This document shows, piece by piece, positions 15,091 to 23,201 of a stretch of 29,884 nucleotides of DNA (positions within the stretch are counted from its first letter, which is position 1; each line of letters begins with the position of its first letter). Position numbers and translations under genes: made by a program. Source of the stretch: an uncultured Oscillospiraceae bacterium (GTDB lineage Bacteria > Bacillota > Clostridia > Oscillospirales > Oscillospiraceae); contig CAKTVW010000029.1 in NCBI GenBank assembly GCA_934630495.1, positions 1-29,884 on the forward strand, given 5' to 3'. The notes below the pieces were generated by a model. That model was not told the DNA's origin. It saw nothing but the letters and a program-made list of their open reading frames with translations, and made no database searches.

Positions 15091-17270
15091 CAGTTCTGCC
15101 CCCTTCTGACGTCCGTCACGCCGTTGATGCTGCGGATCTTGCTGCGAATGGCCTCAAGCTCCTGCACGTTCTTGACCTCAAAGGTCGCGATGGTACGCGC
15201 CTTTCCGGCGGGCATATCCCGCCCGGAAATTTCCGTGATCTTGACGCGCGCGGCGGTCAGCGCGGTGGCAATGTCGATCCAGATGCCGTCGCGGTCGGTC
15301 GAGTCGATCTCAAAGGTAGTGGCAAAGGGCTTGTCCTCCGCCGTTGACCAGGATACCCTGACCCAGCGGCCGGCCTGACGGGGGTCGTTGGCGGAGGCGG
15401 CGTTTTTGCAGTCGCGCCGATGGATCGAGACGCCGTAGCCCTTGGTAATAAAGCCGATGATGTCGTCGCCCGGGACGGGTGTGCAGCAGCGGGAGAATTT
15501 TATCATGCACGAGTCGATATCCTCGACTACGACGCCCGAATCCTTGTGGCGGCTGAGCTTGACGGCGGGCTGGTCCGGCGTTTTGGCAGGCTCCTTGGGC
15601 TGCGTCTGCCGAACGGCCTTGGTCAGCTCGTCGCGGATGCGCCCGAAGGCCTTGGTGGCGGTCAGACCGCCGTAGCCGATGGCGGCGTACATGTCGTCCA
15701 GATTATCGAACGACAGCTTTTTCAAAAGCACGGGAAGAAGCTCCTGATCCTGCAGGACTGCGGGAGAAATGCTCGCTCTGCGCAGCTCGCCCTCGAAGCT
15801 CGCCTTGCCGTGCGCTACGTTTTCCTCGCGCTTCTCCTTTTTGAACCACTGCTTGATCTTGGTGCGGGCCTGATTGCTGTTGCAGATATTCAGCCAGTCG
15901 CGGCTGGGACCCTTGGCGGTCTTTGAGGTCAAGATCTCCACGATGTCGCCGTTGGCAAGCGGCTGGTCGTAGCTGGCAATGCGGTTGTTGACCTTTGCGC
16001 CGACCATGGCGTTGCCCACGCCGGAATGGATGGCATAGGCAAAATCGATCGGCGTGGAGCCTGCGGGCAGGCTCATGACCTTGCCCTTCGGCGTAAAGAC
16101 GAAGACCTCGTCGTCGAACATATCGACCTTGAGCGAATGGATATAGTCCTCGGCGTCGTTCTCCTCCTGCTGGGATTCCAGCAGACGGCGCACCCATTCA
16201 AATTCCTTTTCGTCGCCGCCCTCGACGCCCTGCTTGTATTTCCAGTGCGCCGCGATGCCGTATTCCGCCGTTTCGTGCATTTCCCATGTGCGGATCTGCA
16301 CCTCGAAGGGAATGCCCTGCTGACCGATCACGGTCGTGTGGAGCGACTGATACATATTCGGCTTCGGCGTGGAGATATAGTCCTTAAAGCGGCCGGGCAC
16401 GAGGTTGAACAGGTCGTGGATGTGGCCGAGAACGTTGTAGCAGTCGGGGATCGAATCAACGATCACGCGGAAAGCGTACATGTCGTAAAGCTCGTCGATC
16501 TTCTTGTCCTGCGCCTTCATCTTGCGATAGATGGAATAGACGTGCTTGATGCGGCCGTAGATCGTGCCGTGGATACCGACGCTGGACAGACGCGTGGTGA
16601 TGCGGGTCTGGATGGCCTTCATGAACTCGTCGGCCTCGGCCTGATGCGCGGCAAGATACTGCATGATCTCGTTATAGCCGTCGGGATCGAGATATTTCAG
16701 GCTGGTGTCCTCCAGCTCCCATTTGATCTTCTGCATACCGAGCCGATGCGCCAGCGGCGCGTAGATGTCCATTGTCTCGCGGGACTTGGAGATCTGCTTG
16801 GCGGGTGTCTGATATTCCATGGTGCGGGTGTTGTGCAGGCGGTCGCAGATCTTGATCAGCACTACGCGGATGTCCTTGCTCATGGCCATAAACATCTTGC
16901 GCAGATTCTCCATCTGCTGCTGCTCCAGCGTGGAATACTCCACGCGGGTCAGCTTGGTAACGCCCTCCACCAGCGCGGCGACGGTCGAGCCGAATTGGCG
17001 GGCGATCTCGTCATAGGTGGAGTCGGTGTCTTCGATACAATCGTGCAGGATCGCGCCCAAAATGGCGTCGGTATCCAGACCGATCTCCGCGACGATCTCC
17101 GCCACGGCCAGCGGGTGGATAATATAAGGAGAGCCGTCCTTGCGCTTCTGGTCGGCGTGCTTGACGCGGGCGTATTCAACGGCGCGGTCGATCGCAGCTC
17201 TGTCCGCCTGCGGGCAGTGCTGGGCGATCGTGCGCATCATGCTGTCATAATGTTCCTGAAAGGATTCCAT
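15090..17270 (-). CDS. relA: Bifunctional (p)ppGpp synthetase/hydrolase Rel
   Basis: The 726-residue protein has all Rel domains: the HD hydrolase (about 30-180, H52, H76-D77 and E80-D81 in ILHDCIEDT), the synthetase (about 235-345: GRIKHVYSIYRKM, LYDMYAFRVIV, PNMYQSLHTTV), TGS (about 388-450), the helical/zinc-finger region (CCTPVPGDDIIGF) and a C-terminal ACT domain. The intact HD motif predicts both synthesis and hydrolysis of the alarmone. The ATG at 17270 is preferred because GGAGGTGA precedes it; the longer open frame runs into the intergenic repeat. It is the first gene of the block. Confidence 0.96.
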   Translation of the reverse strand: MESFQEHYDSMMRTIAQHCPQADRAAIDRAVEYARVKHADQKRKDGSPYIIHPLAVAEIVAEIGLDTDAILGAILHDCIEDTDSTYDEIARQFGSTVAALVEGVTKLTRVEYSTLEQQQMENLRKMFMAMSKDIRVVLIKICDRLHNTRTMEYQTPAKQISKSRETMDIYAPLAHRLGMQKIKWELEDTSLKYLDPDGYNEIMQYLAAHQAEADEFMKAIQTRITTRLSSVGIHGTIYGRIKHVYSIYRKMKAQDKKIDELYDMYAFRVIVDSIPDCYNVLGHIHDLFNLVPGRFKDYISTPKPNMYQSLHTTVIGQQGIPFEVQIRTWEMHETAEYGIAAHWKYKQGVEGGDEKEFEWVRRLLESQQEENDAEDYIHSLKVDMFDDEVFVFTPKGKVMSLPAGSTPIDFAYAIHSGVGNAMVGAKVNNRIASYDQPLANGDIVEILTSKTAKGPSRDWLNICNSNQARTKIKQWFKKEKREENVAHGKASFEGELRRASISPAVLQDQELLPVLLKKLSFDNLDDMYAAIGYGGLTATKAFGRIRDELTKAVRQTQPKEPAKTPDQPAVKLSRHKDSGVVVEDIDSCMIKFSRCCTPVPGDDIIGFITKGYGVSIHRRDCKNAASANDPRQAGRWVRVSWSTAEDKPFATTFEIDSTDRDGIWIDIATALTAARVKITEISGRDMPAGKARTIATFEVKNVQELEAIRSKIRSINGVTDVRRGQN

Positions 17271-17286
17271 AGAGTTCACCTCCGGG

Positions 17287-17611
17287 TGTTCTGATACTGA
17301 TTCTTGATTAAAAGATTTAATCAAGAATCCCGTGTGCTACGCACACTCGCATCGTGCGAAAGCACGCTGCGCCGTCTCATACAGAATCTGACGCGCCCTT
17401 GGCGCTATAAAAAGCTTTTCAAGCTTTTTAAGGCAACACCGCATAATTGCACCTTCCGCCTTCGCCGGATATTTTTCGCCGATCCAGCGGTTTGAAAAGT
17501 TTGAAATACACAGAGTATTCCTGCGCTTTTCAAACCTTGGCCCGACAAAAAATCTCTCGCCGAATGCTCTCGCTGAATTATGCGGTGCTGCCTTAACAGA
17601 TTCTAGTATGA
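17287..17611. repeat. 160-bp structured intergenic repeat, copy 2 (split by a MITE)
   Basis: Bases 17287-17431 and 17597-17611 join to give a 160-bp copy of the repeat at 8202-8361, with essentially one base difference (CATAC for CATGC near 17382). It begins four bases from the relA ribosome site and ends 24 bases from the recJ stop. Relative to the downstream gene it is in the opposite orientation to copy 1. It occupies the recJ-relA gap, where an apt gene is often found in related genomes. Confidence 0.88.
17432..17592. mobile_element. 161-bp MITE-like element with 17-bp TIRs and TTAA target duplication
   Basis: The left end GGCAACACCGCATAATT (17432-17448) is the inverse of the right end AATTATGCGGTGCTGCC (17576-17592) with one mismatch. 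Direct TTAA copies flank it at 17428-17431 and 17593-17596, while copy 1 of the host repeat has a single TTAA at the same place (8343-8346). Inside is a further 11-bp inverted pair, GGTTTGAAAAG (17489-17499) and CTTTTCAAACC (17526-17536), so the whole element can fold into a long hairpin. It has no coding capacity, so it must have been moved by a transposase encoded elsewhere. Confidence 0.88.
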
Positions 17612-17635
17612 TACGATCGTTTCACGAAAAAACTG

Positions 17636-19681
17636 CTATTGCCGATGCAGCTCGTGGTAGAGCGCGCTGTTTTCCAGCGGATTGGGTGTATAGTCGGGAA
17701 ACAGCCGGACCTGCAGCCGATAGCGGTCCCGCGCGACGCTGATAAAATGCAGATCGGCAAGGACCGCAAGGCAGGCCAGCGTCCGCCGCATACTGTGCCG
17801 CTCATACAGCTCCGTCACCGACTGACAAAGCTCTCCGATATCGCAGCGAAGCTGACCGTCCTTACCGACGGCGCGGCGAAGATAGCGCCAGACGTCGGCA
17901 ATGTCGGAGCGGTCGGGCGCCAGCGCGCGCCATTCCCGCTCGGTCATTTCGCCGTGCGCGGCAAAGCGGTCATAAAGCGCCGTGGGAGAGGTCTTGCGCA
18001 GGTCCAGAACGGTAAGCTGGACGGCGTGTTGGTCGCGGTACTCGTTGATCTGCGCATGAAACGCGATGTCTACGCGGTCGCCGACGTGCAGCGTGCGCTG
18101 CATCGACCCGCCGGAAAAGAAGATGGACTGAAGCTGCGTACCGTCGCGGTCGCGAAGCGTCAGACGCAGATGCTTCCCGTTTGCGACGGTGCTCATCCGC
18201 TCGACGATCAGCTCGCTGAGGCAGAAGACCGGCTTCGGACAGCCCGAGCCGCAAGGCTCGAGCCGGGAAAGCGCGGCGACGCTTTCCGTGGTGAACAGCG
18301 CGGCGGGAAGCTCACAGTCGATGTGAAGCGTGGGAGCGCCCTGCCCGGAGGCAAGATAGTCCTCCGCCCTGCGGCAGATGCCGCGCCGAAATTCGTCGAT
18401 GTTTTGACGCGAAATGGTAAAACCGGCGGCAAACTCATGCCCGCCGTAGCCCTCCAGCAGCCCGGAAAGCTCATCCAGAGAGCGAAATAGGTTGAATCCG
18501 CCGTAGGAGCGGGAGGAGGCCTTGCCGTGCTCGCCGTTCAGGCAGATCAGAAAGGTCGGGCGGCAGTATTCCTCGCAGAGACGGGAGGCGACAATGCCGA
18601 TCACGCCCTGATGCCAGTTCTCTCCGGCAAGGACGATGGCGCTGTCCTTCTTTCGGCTGCTGCGGAGCCGCGCCGTGACCTCGCGGTAGATCTCCGTTTC
18701 CGTCGCCTGCCGTTCGCGGTTCAGGCGGCACAGCGTTTCCGACAGCGCGTCGGCCTCGGCCTCGTCCTGCGACAGGAACAGCCGTACGCCAAGCTCCGCG
18801 TGCTCCATGCGCCCGGCGGCGTTGATGCGCGGCGCCAGCACATAGCCGATCGTCGCGGCGGTGATGGGCTGACTGCCGCATTCGCACGCACGGATGAGCG
18901 CCCGCAGACCGAGACGGTGCGGCGCCTGAAGCTCCTTCAGACCCATGACCGTCAGGCGTCGGTTCTCTCCGCGCAGCGGCATCACGTCCGCGATCGTGCC
19001 CAGACAGAACAGGTCGCAGTAGCGGCGGGCCATTGCCTCCTGATCGCCGCTCAGCGCGGAGGCGAGCTTGAACGCGACACCGACGCCGGAGAGGTCGGTG
19101 TGCGGATAGGTGCGGTCGGGGCGGTGCGGGTCGAGGACGGCGGCGGCGTCGGGCAGCTCGGCCTTGCATTCGTGGTGATCCGTAATGACCAGCGTAATGC
19201 CCAGCCTGCGGCACAGTGCGGCCTCCTCCAGCGCGGTGATGCCGCAGTCCACCGTGACGATCAATTTAACGCCCTGCTTTGCAAGCGCCTCGATGGCGGC
19301 GGCGTTCAGCCCGTAGCCCTCCTCCAGCCGCCCGGGGATATGACAGGTGCAGCTCGCCCCACAGGAGCGGAGATAGTCCGTCAGCAGGCAGGTAGCGGTG
19401 ATGCCGTCGACGTCGTAGTCGCCGAATACCGCAATGGGAAGCTGCTGTGCCATTGCCGCGCGGACGGCGGCGACGGCGCGATCCATTTCTTTCATTTCAA
19501 AGGGGTCGATCAGAGGCTGGTCACTGCTCAGCAGCGCCTGAGCCTCCTGCGGCGTCCGAAAGCCGCGGCTGCTCAGCACATTTGCCGTCAATTCTCCGAA
19601 GCCCGCTTCCCGCAGACATTTGACGGACTGCGCCTCCGGTTCCCCTATCACCCAAGTTCCGTACTTCACACTTCGACACAT
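17636..19681 (-). CDS. recJ: Single-stranded-DNA-specific 5'-3' exonuclease RecJ
   Basis: The 681-residue protein carries the DHH-superfamily motifs in order: G-D-Y-D-V-D-G (87-93), T-V-D-C-G (143-147), D-H-H-E (168-171), then a DHHA1 domain (GENWHQGVIGIVASRL, GYGGHEFAAGF) and an OB-like region. RecJ degrades 5' single-stranded ends in recombination and mismatch repair. The ATG at 19681 has a poor ribosome site. A GTG four codons in (19669) is an alternative, and the predicted promoter leaves only a short leader. No gene lies between it and relA except the repeat and MITE. Confidence 0.94.
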   Translation of the reverse strand: MCRSVKYGTWVIGEPEAQSVKCLREAGFGELTANVLSSRGFRTPQEAQALLSSDQPLIDPFEMKEMDRAVAAVRAAMAQQLPIAVFGDYDVDGITATCLLTDYLRSCGASCTCHIPGRLEEGYGLNAAAIEALAKQGVKLIVTVDCGITALEEAALCRRLGITLVITDHHECKAELPDAAAVLDPHRPDRTYPHTDLSGVGVAFKLASALSGDQEAMARRYCDLFCLGTIADVMPLRGENRRLTVMGLKELQAPHRLGLRALIRACECGSQPITAATIGYVLAPRINAAGRMEHAELGVRLFLSQDEAEADALSETLCRLNRERQATETEIYREVTARLRSSRKKDSAIVLAGENWHQGVIGIVASRLCEEYCRPTFLICLNGEHGKASSRSYGGFNLFRSLDELSGLLEGYGGHEFAAGFTISRQNIDEFRRGICRRAEDYLASGQGAPTLHIDCELPAALFTTESVAALSRLEPCGSGCPKPVFCLSELIVERMSTVANGKHLRLTLRDRDGTQLQSIFFSGGSMQRTLHVGDRVDIAFHAQINEYRDQHAVQLTVLDLRKTSPTALYDRFAAHGEMTEREWRALAPDRSDIADVWRYLRRAVGKDGQLRCDIGELCQSVTELYERHSMRRTLACLAVLADLHFISVARDRYRLQVRLFPDYTPNPLENSALYHELHRQ

Positions 19682-19701
19682 CCCAAATTCTTTTTCTTTT
19701 T

Positions 19702-19730
19702 ATTATAACAAATAATTCTTCTGCACACAA
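19702..19730 (-). promoter_or_regulatory. Probable promoter of recJ
   Basis: On the minus strand, TTGTGT (19730-19725) and TATAAT (19707-19702) are 17 bp apart. The predicted start of transcription is about 13 bases from the first ATG, an unusually short leader. Confidence 0.5.
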
Positions 19731-19760
19731 TACAGGATGTCGAAAAAGTTCCGATGAAAA

Positions 19761-20621
19761 TTGCCGTGCGGCATCTGCGGAAAGGGGAGAGACGCCACGA
19801 AAAAAGCAATTCGCGTGATCCTGATCCTTGCGGCGGCGCTGCTCTTTATCCTGTGGCAGAATTGCAGCCTTCAGACCGAAACGTTCCGGGTCGTCGACCC
19901 CGCGCTGCCGCAGGAGCTGGACGGGCTGCGCGTTTTGGAGCTGGCGGACCTCCACGGCAGGCAGTTCGGCGCGGAAAATCGGCGGCTCCTGCGGGCCGCC
20001 GCAGCCGCGAAGCCGGACATTATCTGTCTCGACGGCGATATTTTTGACGAAAAGACCGATCTGTCGATGCTCGCGCCGCTGATGCGGGGGCTGACCGCGA
20101 TCGCGCCGACCTACTACGTCACGGGGAATCACGAATGGCAGGTCGACGGCCTGCGGGACATCCTGACCGGGCTGGAGCGCCTCGGAGTGACGGTTTTGGA
20201 AAACGAATTTACGGTTTTCTCGCGCGGCGGCGCACAGATCGTGATCGCGGGCGTAAACGATCCGTGCGGTCCCTATGACCAGAAAACGCCGTCAGAGCTG
20301 ATGGACGAGATCCGCGCGGAATACCCCGACGCCTTCGTGCTGATGCTGGCGCATCGGAACGACACGCTGCCCATGTGGGCGGAGCTTGCGCCGGAGCTGG
20401 TGCTGACCGGGCATTGCCACGGCGGCGTGGTGCGGCTTCCTGCGGTGGGCGGCGTCTTCGGGACAAGGCGCGACCTGTTCCCGGACTATGACGCGGGACT
20501 GTACCGACAGGGCGGAACACAGCTCTTCGTCAGTCGAGGATTGGGCTACAGCCGTGTGCGTTTTCGTCTGTTTAATCGCCCGCAGCTCCCGATTTTGGTG
20601 TTAAAGAGCGGCGAAACGTAA
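19761..20621 (+). CDS. Membrane-anchored metallophosphoesterase (YaeI/YkuE-like)
   Basis: The protein, of about 274-286 residues, begins with a membrane anchor (KKAIRVILILAAALLFILW) and then shows the calcineurin-like motifs: LADLHGRQF, C-L-D-G-D-I-F-D, TGNHEW, AHRND and TGHCHGG. Such proteins hydrolyse phosphodiesters or lipid phosphates such as UDP-diacylglucosamine at the membrane; the substrate is unknown here. The start is uncertain. The frame opens with TTG at 19761, but the best ribosome site (AAAGGGGAG) points to an ACG codon at 19797, just before the anchor. No ATG or GTG is in frame there. Confidence 0.88.
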   Translation: MPCGICGKGRDATKKAIRVILILAAALLFILWQNCSLQTETFRVVDPALPQELDGLRVLELADLHGRQFGAENRRLLRAAAAAKPDIICLDGDIFDEKTDLSMLAPLMRGLTAIAPTYYVTGNHEWQVDGLRDILTGLERLGVTVLENEFTVFSRGGAQIVIAGVNDPCGPYDQKTPSELMDEIRAEYPDAFVLMLAHRNDTLPMWAELAPELVLTGHCHGGVVRLPAVGGVFGTRRDLFPDYDAGLYRQGGTQLFVSRGLGYSRVRFRLFNRPQLPILVLKSGET

Positions 20622-20649
20622 ACAAATCGTAAATTCTTGCCCGCAGTGC

Positions 20650-20677
20650 TTGTAAATTCGGACGGCGGTATTATAAT
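20650..20677 (+). promoter_or_regulatory. Probable promoter of the zinc-ribbon membrane protein gene
   Basis: TTGTAA (20650-20655) and a perfect TATAAT (20672-20677) are 16 bp apart. The -10 box is less than 20 bases from the start codon at 20696, so the leader is very short. Confidence 0.45.
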
Positions 20678-20695
20678 TGTCAGCAGGTGATAGAA

Positions 20696-21106
20696 ATGTT
20701 CAAACGTTTTGCTGCGTCGATGCGCCGTTTTATGTACGGCCGCTACGGCACGGATCAATTGAATATGGCGCTCCTGATCGTCGCCGTGATCGTCAGTCTG
20801 GTCAACGGGATCCTTTCCTATGTCCTGAAGGGACAGAGCGTAGCGGCGGGTGTCGTCTGGCTGTCGCTGTCGGGGCTGATGTATGTGCTGCTCGGACTGG
20901 TGATCTATCGGACGCTGTCGCGCAATATATATAAACGGCAGCGCGAGAACCGCTGCTTCCGCAATATTTGGGTGCGCCTGACCGACCGCAATAACCGCTA
21001 TTTCAACTGCCCGAATTGCAAGCAGACGATCCGCGTCCCGCGCCACCGCGGAAAGATCAATATTCGCTGCCCGAAATGCGGCGAAAAATTCATCCGCAAA
21101 ACTTAA
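20696..21106 (+). CDS. Two-helix membrane protein with C-terminal zinc ribbon
   Basis: The 136-residue protein has two hydrophobic helices (about 22-43 and 48-69), a basic linker, and a C-terminal rubredoxin-like knuckle pair C-P-N-C and C-P-K-C about 20 residues apart. This is a likely zinc ribbon on the cytoplasmic side. The ATG at 20696, with AGGTGA five bases upstream, is preferred over a GTG three codons earlier. I do not recognise a named family. A role as a small membrane-bound regulator or nucleic-acid contact is only a guess. Confidence 0.75.
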   Translation: MFKRFAASMRRFMYGRYGTDQLNMALLIVAVIVSLVNGILSYVLKGQSVAAGVVWLSLSGLMYVLLGLVIYRTLSRNIYKRQRENRCFRNIWVRLTDRNNRYFNCPNCKQTIRVPRHRGKINIRCPKCGEKFIRKT

Positions 21107-21123
21107 GGTCGGCGAGTGAACGA

Positions 21124-21180
21124 CGCCCCGTTTGTCGGACGGCATGATATGATGCCCGGCAAGCGGGGCGCTCTTTTTTT
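21124..21180 (+). terminator. Rho-independent terminator after the zinc-ribbon gene
   Basis: A long imperfect stem (GCCCCG...CGGCAT against ATGCCCGGCA...CGGGGC, 21124-21168) is followed by CTCTTTTTTT. It ends the transcript 18 bases past the stop. Confidence 0.85.
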
Positions 21181-21271
21181 CGTAAACGAGGGAGACGCCG
21201 ACAGACTGATTTTCAATATGATCGGGAATAGCGCGGCGGCGGGCGGCATAAGCTTGACCGAGGTGAAGAAT

Positions 21272-22105
21272 ATGCGTAAGTTTTTACGTCGGAACTGGGC
21301 GATGCTGTCGGTCGTCGCGGTGCTTGCCGCGCTGCTGGCCGTCGCCTATGCCAAGCAGGAACGGGCGCTGCCGGTCGGCTCGTGGGGGCTGAGCTTCCAG
21401 ACCGAGGGCGAGGCCCCGACCGGCAACACCACGAATGAGCGCCTGCTGGAATACAATGCCGCCTATCTCGGCGACACGGGCAAAAAAACGATCTATCTGA
21501 CCTTCGACGCGGGCTATGAGAACGGCTGCACGGAGCAGATCCTGGATGTGCTGCAAAAGCATAAGATCAAGGCGGCGTTTTTTCTGGTCGGAAATTATAT
21601 CCGGCAGAATCCGACGCTCGTAAGGCGCATGGCAGCTGACGGACATATCGTCGGAAACCATACATACCACCATTATGATATGTCCAAGATCGGCGATATG
21701 GATTCCTTCCGCAAGGAACTGGAGGACCTGGAGCAGCTCTATACCAAGACGACGGGGGAGACGATGCAGAAGTACTACCGCCCGCCGCAGGGGATCTACT
21801 CGGAGGAAAATCTGAAGATGGCGAAGGAGTTGGGCTATCATACGGTCTTCTGGAGCCTTGCGTATGTCGACTGGCTGAACGATAAGCAGCCGACCTCGGA
21901 GCAGGCGTTTTCCAAGCTGATCCCGCGCATCCACGACGGTGCGGTCGTGCTGCTGCACAGCACGTCGAAAACGAATGCCGCCATTCTCGACGATCTTCTG
22001 ACGCGCTGGGAGGCAATGGGCTACTCCTTCGGGACGATCGACGAGCTGTTCCCGGATAACGCCGCGCCGCAGAGCGCGTCGACCGTAAATACAGTCGACG
22101 GTTGA
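21272..22105 (+). CDS. pdaA: PdaA-like polysaccharide deacetylase
   Basis: The 277-residue protein has an N-terminal membrane or signal segment (about 9-27) and a NodB-type deacetylase domain. Motif 1 is T-F-D-A-G-Y-E-N-G (77-85), which matches the PdaA variant rather than the usual TFDDG. Motif 2 is G-N-H-T-Y-H-H (128-134), followed by YRPPQG and the C-terminal LLHS. PdaA removes the N-acetyl group of muramic acid on the way to muramic-delta-lactam in spore cortex, which fits a spore former. The ATG at 21272 has GAGGTGA upstream; the longer frame extends into the preceding terminator and is rejected. Cortex role inferred from family. Confidence 0.9.
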   Translation: MRKFLRRNWAMLSVVAVLAALLAVAYAKQERALPVGSWGLSFQTEGEAPTGNTTNERLLEYNAAYLGDTGKKTIYLTFDAGYENGCTEQILDVLQKHKIKAAFFLVGNYIRQNPTLVRRMAADGHIVGNHTYHHYDMSKIGDMDSFRKELEDLEQLYTKTTGETMQKYYRPPQGIYSEENLKMAKELGYHTVFWSLAYVDWLNDKQPTSEQAFSKLIPRIHDGAVVLLHSTSKTNAAILDDLLTRWEAMGYSFGTIDELFPDNAAPQSASTVNTVDG

Positions 22106-22152
22106 CAGCCTTTTGAGGGTATGCTATAATCATTATGAGCGATACTGAGCGA
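22102..22152 (+). promoter_or_regulatory. Consensus promoter and DeoR-type operator upstream of the regulator
   Basis: TTGACA (22102-22107) and TATAAT (22125-22130) are 17 bp apart, a full consensus promoter that overlaps the deacetylase stop codon. Starting around +1 lie two TGAGCGA direct repeats (22136-22142 and 22146-22152) with a 10-bp period. The position suggests autorepression by the DeoR protein. Confidence 0.75.
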
Positions 22153-22173
22153 AAATGATCGGAGGATGCACAA

Positions 22174-22971
22174 ATGAAGGGCTGGGAAAGAGAAAAACTG
22201 ATATTGCAGAGCCTGCAGGAGCGGGGTGCGATCGCCTTGACGGAGGCCTGCGAAGCAACGGGCGCGTCGATCGCTACGATCCGCAGAGATTTTGACAGCT
22301 TGGAAAAGCGCGGGCTGGCCGAGCGCTCCTACGGTGCGCTGCATCTTCCCGAACGGCAGTCTCAGCGCAGACGGTATGTAAACGGGACGGAGATACTGGA
22401 CGATTTTGACCGCGAAAAGCAGGAGATTGCGCGGGCGGCGGCTGCGCAGGTCCGCGCGGGTGAGTCGATTTTTATCGGCGCGGGAAAGACCTGCAATATG
22501 CTGGCCGCATTGCTCTGCGACGTCGAACGTCTGACCGTCGTCACGACGAGCATTACGGCGGTGCTGGAGCTGGCGCAGGCCCCGGGCATCTCTTTGACGC
22601 TGCTGGGCGGAGACGTCCACACCGGAAAGAATTACATCGAAACGCTCGATCAGGATATCAGCCATACGCTCCGCGGGTATTATTTTGATAAGGTGTTTCT
22701 GACCTCCGAGGGAATGGACCTCGAGCGCGGCTACACGGTGCAGGATAAAAACCGCACCGCGCTGTATACGCAGCTTTCCCGCATGACGCGCCGCCTGTAT
22801 ATGCTGATCGACAGCGGCAAATTCGACCGCCGCGCGTTTGCAACGGTTTTTCCGCCTGACAAGCCATGCCGTGTCATCAGTACCCTGAATATGCCGAAAA
22901 AGTTTGCCGATTTCTACAGCCAAAAGGGGATATCCTGCACGCTGCTGCCATTGGATAATGAGCGAATTTGA
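22174..22971 (+). CDS. DeoR family transcriptional regulator of the BMC operon
   Basis: The 265-residue protein has the DeoR helix-turn-helix at the N-terminus (about 20-60: ALTEACEATGASIATIRRD, FDSLEKRGLAERSYGALHL). The DeoRC sensor domain follows, related to sugar-phosphate isomerases (FIGAGKTCNMLAALL, VVTTSITAVLEL, LTLLGGDV, VFLTSEGMD, LIDSGKFDRRAF). Such regulators usually respond to a sugar phosphate, which here would point to a sugar-derived BMC substrate. GGAGG precedes the ATG. Paired TGAGCGA repeats occur upstream of it, at its own stop codon, and upstream of the BMC operon. Confidence 0.92.
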   Translation: MKGWEREKLILQSLQERGAIALTEACEATGASIATIRRDFDSLEKRGLAERSYGALHLPERQSQRRRYVNGTEILDDFDREKQEIARAAAAQVRAGESIFIGAGKTCNMLAALLCDVERLTVVTTSITAVLELAQAPGISLTLLGGDVHTGKNYIETLDQDISHTLRGYYFDKVFLTSEGMDLERGYTVQDKNRTALYTQLSRMTRRLYMLIDSGKFDRRAFATVFPPDKPCRVISTLNMPKKFADFYSQKGISCTLLPLDNERI

Positions 22972-22975
22972 GCGA
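22959..22975 (+). promoter_or_regulatory. Second paired TGAGCGA site, over the regulator stop codon
   Basis: TGAGCGA at 22959-22965 and 22969-22975, again 10 bp apart. The regulator's TGA stop is part of the second copy. This is likely an auxiliary operator about 200 bases upstream of the operon promoter site. Confidence 0.6.
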
Positions 22976-22978
22976 TTT

Positions 22979-23023
22979 GCGCCCGCCGCTGCGATGGTGA
23001 TGAACCATTGCGGCGGCGGGCGC
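22979..23023 (+). terminator. Large hairpin between regulator and BMC operon
   Basis: A 20-bp stem with two G-U pairs (22979-22998 with 23004-23023, arms starting GCGCCCGCCGC) has a five-base loop and is followed by only TTTGCC. It probably ends the regulator transcript, though the T-tract is short. Confidence 0.65.
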
Positions 23024-23107
23024 TTTGCCGCTATAAACAATCTGCACAAGAAAGAGCGTGAATAATTGGCTATATTGCCGAAATGATGCGCGAGCCGTGA
23101 AAAAATA

Positions 23108-23182
23108 TTGACACTGCCGCGCTTTTGTGGGATGATAGCAGTGGATTCAAGATTAGTTGACATTTTGAGCGATTTTGAGCGA
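23108..23182 (+). promoter_or_regulatory. Promoter and operator of the BMC operon
   Basis: TTGACA (23108-23113) and an extended -10 (TGG then GATGAT at 23131-23136) are 17 bp apart. About 25-45 bases downstream of the predicted start lie TGAGCGA repeats at 23166-23172 and 23176-23182, preceded by a weaker third unit (TTGACATTT). This is a roadblock-type position for the DeoR repressor. Confidence 0.65.
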
Positions 23183-23201
23183 TTGAAACGGAGACAGAAT
23201 T

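Noticed and set aside
16026..17294. 422-codon open frame on the plus strand opposite relA
   Set aside because: Antisense shadow of a conserved Rel protein; no ribosome site or known motif.
17271..17324. Longer relA start at 17324
   Set aside because: The extension is encoded mostly by the intergenic repeat; GGAGGTGA supports the ATG at 17270.
21116..21271. 52-codon N-terminal extension of the PdaA-like deacetylase
   Set aside because: It would overlap the upstream terminator, and the signal/membrane segment with a good ribosome site starts at 21272.
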